A stretch of DNA of 38,559 nt from Anaerobutyricum hallii DSM 3353 (GTDB taxonomy: Bacteria; Bacillota; Clostridia; Lachnospirales; Lachnospiraceae), in contig NZ_ACEP01000074.1 in assembly GCF_000173975.1 (NCBI RefSeq), positions 1-38,559 of the forward strand, written 5' to 3'. Each line of letters starts with the position of its first letter. Within the stretch, counting starts at the first letter, position 1. Of this stretch, positions 15,010 to 22,119 are shown piece after piece. The notes under the pieces are model-generated. The model was not told the origin of the DNA and did no database searches. It saw nothing but the letters and a program-made list of their open reading frames with translations. The translations under genes and the position numbers were made by a program.

Positions 15010-15239
15010 AGACAGCCCGGGAAGAGAACCGATAGCCTATATTTGTGGCCTCGGAGCTACGAGACTGTAGTAAAATGTTAGAAAAGGCCGACATGAAAAA
15101 TTATTGATTTTGACGACTTTGTGTTTTGTACAACTGAGTCAAAATCAATAACTTTTCATGTCGGCCTTTTCATAGAAGACGGTTTCTCGTAGCGACTAAA
15201 GTCACAAATATAGGCTATCGGTTCTCTTCCCGGGCGTCT
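15010..15239 (+). repeat. Palindromic element B with nested 34-bp stem
   Basis: Outer arms of about 32 bases starting CCCGGGAAGAGAACCG and ending GGTTCTCTTCCCGGG pair perfectly. Termini GACAGCCC and GGGCGTCT are those of elements C and E. Box 1 is TTTGTGGCCTCGGAGC (15042-15057) and box 2 is GCGACTAAAGTCACAAA (15192-15208). The second stem is GCTACGAGA / TCTCGTAGC. Inside lies an extra inverted repeat starting GAAAAGGCCGACATG (15082) and ending CATGTCGGCCTTTTC (15171): 33 of 34 positions match around a 23-nt loop. Unlike the other copies it does not follow a stop codon; it is in the divergent nudC-RND spacer. Confidence 0.85.
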
Positions 15240-15394
15240 GTCTCTTAATGAATTAAATAGTAATTTCCCACATCTTGTGATACAATTATATGATAATGTC
15301 TAAATTTAAGGATTTATTTCTGATAGTAGAGGGTGGACATTTTTCAGATAGAGAAATAAAGATAGAGAACAAAAAGAAAGTTAGAGGAAAGGAT

Positions 15395-18300
15395 ATGACA
15401 AAGTTTTTTGTGAAGAAGCCATATTTTGTATTGGTGACCGTAATCATTGTCCTGGTTATTGGTTTTGTCAGTCTCGGTGAGATGCAGACAGATCTTTTGC
15501 CGAAAATGGAACTCCCATACATGGCTGTGATTACAACGGAAGTGGGTGCTTCTCCGGAAAAGGTGGAAAGTGATGTTGTTAAACCGATGGAGAGTACGAT
15601 TGGTACGATTAACGGCGTGGAGAAGCTGACAAGTACTTCGGCAAATAATTATGGAATGTTAATGTTAGAGTTTGCAGAAGATACAAATATGGAGGCAGCT
15701 TTGGTTCGTGTATCGAAAGCGCTGAATTCATTAGATTTGCCGGAGGGCTGCGGAACACCCAATATTATGGAAATCAGTGCGGATATGATGGCAACGATGT
15801 ATGCCAGTGTCAGTTATGAGGGAAAAGACATTAAGGAACTGTCCAGTTTTACGGAGCAGACGGTAAAGCCGTACCTGGAGCGTCAGGATGGTGTTGCCAG
15901 TGTATCTGCGAATGGCTTGATACAAGATCATGTGGAGATCCGACTGAATGAGAAGAAAATTGACCGGATGAATGATAAGATTCTCGGACAGACGAATGAT
16001 AAGCTCCTTGAGGCGAGTGATAAGATTGAGGAGGCGAAGGCTTCTTTAAAAAAGAGTAAGGAACAGTTAAAGAAGCAGGAAAAGACGCTGAGCAGCAAGC
16101 AGGAAGAGACGAATACAAAGCTTGCAGAGGCACAGACAAAGCTCGCAGAAGCGTTATCCCAGAAAGCAGCATATGAGGCGGAACTTAACAGCTTAAAAGC
16201 GAGTCAGAGTGCATTAAAAGCGGAGAAGAAAGCATATAAAGATGCAGGTTTAGAGAAGACGTATAAGACGCTGAATAACACATTCAAAAGTTTGAATGCG
16301 ACAATGGGAGAGGCTGCAAAGCAGATGGGAATTACGATTCCGTCTTCTGTAAAAGAAGCAATACAACATCCAAAGCAGTTTGAAGCCTTTGTTTCCTGGA
16401 TGGAGCAGATGGGGTATGGTGAACAGTTTTCCAAGCTGACAATAGATTCATTAAAACAGATGTATAAGGCAGTGGAGGTTCGCCTGCCACAGATTGATAC
16501 TGAACTTTCTAACCTGCAAGTAAAAATTAAGGTACAGAAAGCGATTATTGATAAATTAAATGAACAGATGAAAGGCTTAGATGAGCAGCAGTCAAAGCTT
16601 ATTGCAGGCGGATATTCAGCCGCTGCAGGATTTGGTTCTGGACAGGCACAGATTGCGGCAGGTAAGACACAGATAGAATCTGCGGAAAAAGAGTTAAAGG
16701 ATTCAGAAGATAAACTGGAAGATTCCCGAAAGGCGGCAAGAGAGAATGCAAATATTGATACCCTTTTAAGTCTCGATACGCTGTCTGCGATGATTTCAGC
16801 ACAGAACTTTTCCATGCCGGCAGGTTATATTGAGGATAAGAGTTCACACCAGTGGCTTGTGGAAGTCGGAGATAATTTTACCAATGAAAAGCAGCTTAAA
16901 AACCTTGTTCTCACAAAGATTGACGGAGTGGGAAAGATTCGGGTAAAAGATATTGCTGATATCACAGTAGTGGATAATCAGGGAGATGCTTATTCTAAGG
17001 TTAATGGAGAAAATGCGATTCTTTTATCAGTATTTAAAGGAAGTACTGCAAATACGAGTACCGTATCCAAGGGAATTCAGAACTCTTTTAAAGATTTAGA
17101 GAAAAAATATAAAGGACTTTCCTTTACCACGATAATGAATCAGGGTGATTACATTAACATTATTATAAAGAGTGTATTGAGCAGTATCCTTTTAGGAGCA
17201 GTACTTGCAATTATTGTACTTGCTCTTTTCTTAAAAGATATCCGCCCGACAATCGTTGTTGCATTCAGTATTCCGTTTAGTGTATTATTTGCCATTATTA
17301 TCATGTATTTTACGGGAATTAATATTAACGTTATGTCGTTGGCTGGGCTTTGTCTTGGTATCGGTATGCTCGTAGATAACTCCATTGTAGTAATGGAAAA
17401 TATTTACCGTTTTCGAAATGAAGGAATGTCGGCATCAAAGGCAGCGGTGCGGGGAACAGCGCAGGTAGCAGGGCCGATTCTTGCATCCACGATCACAACA
17501 ATCTGCGTATTCCTGCCGATGGTATATACTTCGGGTATGGTAAGCCAGCTTTTAATGCCGTTTGCATTTACCATTTCCTATGCATTAATTGCTTCTTTAT
17601 TAGTGGCACTTACTGTTGTGCCGACAATGGGTTCTGTGCTTCTTAGAAAAACAAAAGATGTAAAACAGCCGTGGTTTGATAAGATAAAAGATGTGTATGG
17701 AAAAGTGTTAGAACTGGCTCTCCGATTTAAGATTATTCCGTTAGCGATTTCTATTGTACTTCTTGTACTTTGTGTGATGCAGAGTATGCGGACGGGAATT
17801 GTTATGATGGATGACATGGACAGTAATCAGATTGCAGTCAGTATGACATTAGATGATAACGTAAAAAAAGAAAATGCTTACAAGACAGCAGATGAGGTTA
17901 TGGGAATTCTAACTGGAGTAGACGGCATTAAAAAGGTTTCCGCCCTTGATGGGAATGCCAGTGTAACTTCCAGTATGCTCGGAACAGGAACGACAGATAA
18001 TTACACAAGCTTCAGCTTTAATATCATCACAGAAGATAATATAAAGACAACAAAGGAATTTCGCAAAATCCGAAAAGAAATCGAGAGCAAAACTAAAAGA
18101 GTAAAATGTAAGGAAATCACGGTTTCTTCTTCTGCAATGGGCGATATGTCAAGTCTTTCCGGTGGTGGGCTTTCTGTCAACGTATATGGAGAGGACCAGC
18201 AGAAGTTAATTAAAATCAGTGAAGATGTTATCAAGATGATGAAAGAGATTTCCGAAGTAAAAACAGCGTCAAATGGTATTGAGTCCGCTGACAAAATGCT

Positions 18301-19282
18301 TCATTTGAAAATTGACCGCAATAAAGCGGCAGAACATGGACTGACTATCGCACAGATTTATCAGGAAATATTGAAACATACTACAACGGAGAAAAATGCG
18401 ATTACGCTCAACATGGATGAGAAAGATGTGGAAGTCAACCTCATTAATGAGACGGACAAACTCACCTATGAAAATATTTTAGATATGAAAATAGAAACAA
18501 CCGAGAAAAACAGTGATGGTGAGGATGAAAAACATACATATAAACTGTCTGATTTTGCTTCTGAAGATGATGGATACAGCATGGACAACATCACCAGAGA
18601 AAACCAGAAACCATATCTTACCGTAACGGCAGAAATTGATGAAAATGCAAACGCAACCCTTTTATCAAGAAAGTTACAGGATAAGATTGATAAATACAAA
18701 GCGCCAGGCGGCTATGAAGTAGAACTTTCCGGTGATGCCACACAGACAACAGATATGTTAAAACAGATGGGAAAAGCATTAGCACTTGGATTCATGCTCA
18801 TTTATTTAGTAATGGTTGCACAGTTCCAGAGCCTTTTATCCCCATTTATCGTTATCTTCACTGTACCATTAGCGTTCACAGGAGGAATGATCGGACTTGG
18901 ATTTTTTGGAATGTCCATCTCCGCAATGGCGTTGATGGGATTCATGATTTTAATGGGAACCGTTGTAAACAATGGTATTGTGTTCGTTGATTACGTCAAC
19001 CAGCTGCGAATAGGTGGCATGAGTAAACGGGAAGCCCTGATAGAAACAGGAAAAACAAGAATGCGCCCCATTCTCATGACTGCACTCACCACAATTCTCT
19101 CCATGAGTGTTATGGTATTTTCACAGGATGCCGGAAATGCGATGCAGAAGGGAATGGCAGTGGTAGTTGCATTTGGACTGCTCTATGCAACATTGATGAC
19201 CCTATTTATCGTTCCAGTCATGTATGATATTCTCTACCGCAAACAACCCAAAGTGATTGATGTGGAGGATTCTGATTTGTAG
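15395..19282 (+). CDS. RND-superfamily exporter with large coiled-coil insertion
   Basis: The 1295-residue protein is an HAE1-like RND permease: N-terminal helix FFVKKPYFVLVTVIIVLVIG, a first porter region, a helix cluster from about 585 with GMLVDNSIVVMENIYR (the Asp of helix 4 that carries protons; the second acidic position is Asn), a second porter region and a final cluster with VVNNGIVFVDYVNQLR. It exceeds the usual 1,000-1,050 residues because of a coiled-coil insertion in the first porter region (about 195-475: KIEEAKASLKKSKEQLKKQ, then AEAQTKLAEALSQKAAYEAE). No membrane fusion protein gene is nearby, so the insertion may take that role (inference). I start at ATG 15395 with AGAGGAAAGG upstream. 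Substrate is unknown. Confidence 0.88.
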   Translation: MTKFFVKKPYFVLVTVIIVLVIGFVSLGEMQTDLLPKMELPYMAVITTEVGASPEKVESDVVKPMESTIGTINGVEKLTSTSANNYGMLMLEFAEDTNMEAALVRVSKALNSLDLPEGCGTPNIMEISADMMATMYASVSYEGKDIKELSSFTEQTVKPYLERQDGVASVSANGLIQDHVEIRLNEKKIDRMNDKILGQTNDKLLEASDKIEEAKASLKKSKEQLKKQEKTLSSKQEETNTKLAEAQTKLAEALSQKAAYEAELNSLKASQSALKAEKKAYKDAGLEKTYKTLNNTFKSLNATMGEAAKQMGITIPSSVKEAIQHPKQFEAFVSWMEQMGYGEQFSKLTIDSLKQMYKAVEVRLPQIDTELSNLQVKIKVQKAIIDKLNEQMKGLDEQQSKLIAGGYSAAAGFGSGQAQIAAGKTQIESAEKELKDSEDKLEDSRKAARENANIDTLLSLDTLSAMISAQNFSMPAGYIEDKSSHQWLVEVGDNFTNEKQLKNLVLTKIDGVGKIRVKDIADITVVDNQGDAYSKVNGENAILLSVFKGSTANTSTVSKGIQNSFKDLEKKYKGLSFTTIMNQGDYINIIIKSVLSSILLGAVLAIIVLALFLKDIRPTIVVAFSIPFSVLFAIIIMYFTGININVMSLAGLCLGIGMLVDNSIVVMENIYRFRNEGMSASKAAVRGTAQVAGPILASTITTICVFLPMVYTSGMVSQLLMPFAFTISYALIASLLVALTVVPTMGSVLLRKTKDVKQPWFDKIKDVYGKVLELALRFKIIPLAISIVLLVLCVMQSMRTGIVMMDDMDSNQIAVSMTLDDNVKKENAYKTADEVMGILTGVDGIKKVSALDGNASVTSSMLGTGTTDNYTSFSFNIITEDNIKTTKEFRKIRKEIESKTKRVKCKEITVSSSAMGDMSSLSGGGLSVNVYGEDQQKLIKISEDVIKMMKEISEVKTASNGIESADKMLHLKIDRNKAAEHGLTIAQIYQEILKHTTTEKNAITLNMDEKDVEVNLINETDKLTYENILDMKIETTEKNSDGEDEKHTYKLSDFASEDDGYSMDNITRENQKPYLTVTAEIDENANATLLSRKLQDKIDKYKAPGGYEVELSGDATQTTDMLKQMGKALALGFMLIYLVMVAQFQSLLSPFIVIFTVPLAFTGGMIGLGFFGMSISAMALMGFMILMGTVVNNGIVFVDYVNQLRIGGMSKREALIETGKTRMRPILMTALTTILSMSVMVFSQDAGNAMQKGMAVVVAFGLLYATLMTLFIVPVMYDILYRKQPKVIDVEDSDL

Positions 19283-19598
19283 CGTGGGCTGTCTTTGGCT
19301 GTCTATATAAATTCAGAACTCATATTGGAGGGATTTGAGGAAGGCTTTAGAGGGGTATGGCTTTCTGGAAAGTTGGTTTTAACTATTAGTGGAAATCATA
19401 AATCAATGTGCTATTATAACAATAGTTTAAGTGTCAACCTTATGGTATTTCATTTCTTGAATATTCTATATCGCCAATCTCCTTCCTCAAATTTCTCAAA
19501 AATAATTTCTGAATTTCCTTTAACTGTCAAAGACGATCCTTCGACGGATTTGCAAATTATTCCAAAATAGATTGCATTTTTTCTTGCCCATCCAAAGC
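19283..19598. other. Spacer after the RND gene with a solitary element terminus
   Basis: Three nt after the RND stop, GGGCTGTCTTTGGC (19286-19299) is identical to the outer terminus and flank of elements B and D (as read in gene sense), but no matching hairpin lies before it. It may be the stump of a lost copy. A 91-codon frame at 19295-19570 lacks a ribosome site and runs into element C, so I do not call a gene. Confidence 0.45.
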
Positions 19599-19733
19599 AC
19601 AGCCCACAGTAAATAAAAGAAACTATATTTGTGGCCTCGGAGCAAGGTTTGGATACTCGCGTGTATAAGCGAGTATCCAAACCGCCGCGACTAAAGTCAC
19701 AAATATAGTTTCTTTTATTTTCTGTGGGCGTCT
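19599..19733 (-). repeat. Palindromic element C (downstream of the NSS transporter gene)
   Basis: The outer arms start at CCCACAGTAAATAAAAG (19603) and end at CTTTTATTTTCTGTGGG; they pair with one mismatch over about 31 bases. Box 1 TTTGTGGCCTCGGAGC and box 2 GCGACTAAAGTCACAAA are intact. The inner stem GGTTTGGATACTCGC / GCGAGTATCCAAACC is perfect around an 8-nt loop. Termini are ACAGCCC and GGGCGTCT. Read on the minus strand it begins about 20 nt after the stop codon of the transporter gene. Confidence 0.85.
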
Positions 19734-19753
19734 ATTACTGTGCAAATCAAAAT

Positions 19754-21124
19754 TTAGAAAAATTTATCATATAATCCAAAGAAGAAGATAAACAGTACAA
19801 TTAGCGGAAGGATGTAAGTAATATATCCTCGCATCCAGTTCTGCATCTTAAGCCCCTTTCCCGTGTTGGCTTCTGTAGTAAAGTTCTTCCATCCCCATCC
19901 GTATCGGCTTGTACAGAATAAAAGATATACAAGGGAACCGAGTGGAAGGAAGAGGTTACTTACTAAGAAGTCCTCAAAATCAAGTACAGCACCGCCAAAT
20001 ACAGCAAATCCATCCCAGCTCCATAAGTTATATCCAAGTACGCATGGAATAGAAAGTAAGATAATAGCGATGGCATTGACAAAGCTTGATTTCTTTCTGC
20101 TCCATCCAGTTAATTCCATACCGCAGGAAATGATATTTTCAAATACGGCAAGAATCGTGGAAAATGCGGCAAAGGACATAAATACGAAGAATAGGCTTCC
20201 CCATAATCTTCCCATAGGAATATGGTTAAAGATATTTGGCAGAGTGATAAAAATAAGCCCTGGTCCGGAAGTCTGGTCTACGTTAAATGTAAAGCAGGCA
20301 GGGAAGATAATCAGTCCGGAAGTGATTGCTACGAATGTGTCTAAGAGAGCGATGTTTAAAGACTCTCCAAGTAAAGAGCGTTCCTTTCCGATATAACTTC
20401 CGAAGATTGCCATGGCGCCGATACCAAGACTTAATGTAAAGAATGCCTGGTTCATGGCACCGGTAATCGTTTTAATGATTCCGATTTCTTTCATTCGTCC
20501 AAAGTCAGGAATTAAGTAAAAACTTAAGCCTTCCTTTGCGCCGTCCATAAAAAAGCTGTTGACAGCAAGGACAATCATAATAAGGAGAAGGGAAATCATC
20601 ATTACTTTTGTTACTTTTTCAAGTCCATTCTGTAATCCAATGGAACATACTAAAATACCGGCGATAACGACAACAACCATCCAGAATCCCATAACGAGCG
20701 GCTGACTGAGCATCGTGTTAAACTGTTCGGATACTGTCTCGGAATCAAGTCCGGTAAACTTTCCAGTTGCGGTCAGATAGAAGTAATGAAGCATCCATCC
20801 GGAAACGGTTGTGTAGAACATCATTAACAGATAACATCCGATTAATGTGATGTAACCGTGGATATGCCATTTCTGTCCTGGTTTCTCCAAAGCGTAGTAA
20901 GCTTTTACAGGACTTTTCTGACTTGCTCTTCCAACGGCAAATTCCATTGTCATAATAGGAAGTCCGAGCATGAGCAAGAAAATGAGATAGAAGAGTACGA
21001 ATGCACCGCCGCCTCCTTGCCCAGCCATGTAAGGGAACTTCCATACATTTCCGATTCCAATTGCACAGCCGGCGGAAATCAGAATGAATCCAAGACGAGA
21101 ACCTAATTTTTCTCTTTCTTTCAT
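19754..21124 (-). CDS. Sodium:neurotransmitter (NSS/SNF) family symporter
   Basis: The 456-residue membrane protein belongs to the LeuT-fold NSS family, which takes up amino acids with Na+. Helix 1 has the diagnostic AGCAIGIGNVWKFPYMAGQGGGGAF-type stretch from residue 17 (unwound GIGNVWKFPY, Na+ and substrate site), and helix 6 has NQAFFTLSLGIGAMAIFGSY. About eleven helices are visible, typical of prokaryotic NSS proteins. I start at 21124 because GGGAGG lies 7 nt upstream; the frame extends to 21202 without a ribosome site. A promoter TTGATT-17-TAAAAT lies upstream (21258-21230). Element C follows its stop. Substrate is not predictable from the sequence alone. Confidence 0.92.
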   Translation of the reverse strand: MKEREKLGSRLGFILISAGCAIGIGNVWKFPYMAGQGGGGAFVLFYLIFLLMLGLPIMTMEFAVGRASQKSPVKAYYALEKPGQKWHIHGYITLIGCYLLMMFYTTVSGWMLHYFYLTATGKFTGLDSETVSEQFNTMLSQPLVMGFWMVVVVIAGILVCSIGLQNGLEKVTKVMMISLLLIMIVLAVNSFFMDGAKEGLSFYLIPDFGRMKEIGIIKTITGAMNQAFFTLSLGIGAMAIFGSYIGKERSLLGESLNIALLDTFVAITSGLIIFPACFTFNVDQTSGPGLIFITLPNIFNHIPMGRLWGSLFFVFMSFAAFSTILAVFENIISCGMELTGWSRKKSSFVNAIAIILLSIPCVLGYNLWSWDGFAVFGGAVLDFEDFLVSNLFLPLGSLVYLLFCTSRYGWGWKNFTTEANTGKGLKMQNWMRGYITYILPLIVLFIFFFGLYDKFF

Positions 21125-21503
21125 AAATACCTCCCTGATGATGCACTCACGGAGTTTTCCTGTATTTGATTTTGAAAATAGCTTTTTGGTGGCTGAATTC
21201 AAATTTTATTAATGTTATGCATCATATTTATTTTATAAATTTGAGTACAACCAATCAAAAAATAACAAAATTAAATATAGAATAATTCCGAGATTACAAA
21301 AAATGCTTCAAAAATTATATAGTTTAGGCACTAAAATGTCAAGAATTACTTTCCTTGATTTTATGGGATTCTCTGTTATAATTATAATCATGGGATAATG
21401 AGAACAATTTCAGATTCAGAGGATTTTTACATGTGATTTTATGAATTGTTTCTGAAATAGTTATTTGAATTTTTATATAGTAAAATGTCAGGAGGAGAAT
21501 GGT
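21125..21503. promoter_or_regulatory. Divergent promoter region with structured leader
   Basis: Towards the minus strand, TTGATT (21258-21253) and TAAAAT (21235-21230) with a 17-nt spacer should drive the NSS gene. Towards the plus strand, TTGATT (21355-21360) and TATAAT (21377-21382) with 16 nt should drive the BMC gene, giving a leader of about 115 nt. In that leader ATTTCAGA (21407-21414) and TCTGAAAT (21451-21458) form an inverted repeat. I see no known riboswitch. Confidence 0.5.
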
Positions 21504-21911
21504 GTGGGAAGGAAATGTGTCGGCTTTGTAGAAGCCGTCGGTCTTGCAGCAGCCTTGCAGGCAGCGGATACCATAGCAAAAAGTGCCAATATCAGGCTTT
21601 TAGGATATGAGTATAGTGGATATGATGGACATATTCTTATTAAGTTCGAAGGAAATGCTGGAGCAATCAAGGCAGCGGCAGAAGCAGCAGCCGTTGCAAT
21701 TCATAAGGTACATACGGACTTTGACCAGACAACGGCTGTGAATCTGGAAAAGACAGGACTGGATGAAGCAGTATATGATGTTTTAGTTCATAACAAGAAT
21801 ACAGTAGGAGATCCGTTACAGATAGCCTCCGGCAAGCGGCCGCAGGGTACAAATCGGCAGGCAAAGTGGGTTGGCCACTGGGAGCAGAAAGGCTGCTATA
21901 TCCGAGAATAG
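21504..21911 (+). CDS. Orphan bacterial microcompartment (BMC) shell-domain protein
   Basis: Residues 3-75 form a BMC domain: GRKCVGFVEAVGLAAALQAADTIAKSANIRL-type start, a central GYDGHILIKFEGNAGAIKAA, and an Ala-rich last helix, as in hexameric shell proteins of the PduA/EutM kind. A 50-60 residue C-terminal extension (LDEAVYDVLVHNKNTVGD) follows, rich in charged residues. The start is GTG 21504 with AGGAGG 8 nt upstream; a longer TTG frame from 21465 includes that ribosome site and is unlikely. No other shell, aldehyde dehydrogenase or signature enzyme gene is in the window, so it is isolated here. It may join shells encoded elsewhere or have a different role. Its neighbour is a solo TnpB-type right end. 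Confidence 0.8.
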   Translation: MGRKCVGFVEAVGLAAALQAADTIAKSANIRLLGYEYSGYDGHILIKFEGNAGAIKAAAEAAAVAIHKVHTDFDQTTAVNLEKTGLDEAVYDVLVHNKNTVGDPLQIASGKRPQGTNRQAKWVGHWEQKGCYIRE

Positions 21912-21964
21912 TACTATGCAATATGTTTACATAATGGTATAATAAAAACAGTAATATGTCATAA

Positions 21965-22089
21965 AATATAACACAACCGTGGGACACACGGGGATAGCTC
22001 GCATATGCTTAGCACAGTAGTGCTATCGAACGAGAACCAAACTTGCCGAGGTTGGGAAGCCTCACCTATACAGGCGGGGAGGATGTCAC
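21965..22089 (+). mobile_element. Solo IS200/IS605-type right end / reRNA region, copy 2
   Basis: This stretch is about 94% identical to 9555-9680, with the same ends (AATATAACACAACCG start, GGATGTCAC end), but has no tnpB or tnpA upstream; a BMC gene ends 54 nt before. The last hairpin is altered (CCTCACCT against AGGCGGGG). It resembles the minimal non-autonomous derivatives of IS605-type elements. If transcribed it would give a reRNA-like molecule whose guide is the DNA from 22090 (AACAGACAAAAAGGAAAG). Confidence 0.75.
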
Positions 22090-22119
22090 AACAGACAAAA
22101 AGGAAAGCGAGGGGAACGG

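Noticed and set aside
13715-15239. Hammerhead or other known self-cleaving ribozyme in the palindromic elements
   Set aside because: The conserved loops (GCCTCGGA and GACTAAAGT) lack the hammerhead core CTGATGA plus GAAA, and I could not fit twister, pistol or hatchet consensus motifs.
16204-16815. Long antisense open frame opposite the RND gene
   Set aside because: It is opposite the coiled-coil region, where biased codons keep the antisense frame open. It has no ribosome site and no recognisable domain.
19295-19570. 91-codon frame after the RND gene
   Set aside because: No ribosome site, no domain, and unusual composition; it follows directly on the solo element terminus.
19863-20396. 177-codon plus-strand frame opposite the NSS transporter
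   Set aside because: It is a shadow of the transporter reading frame; its sequence is the antisense of conserved membrane helices.
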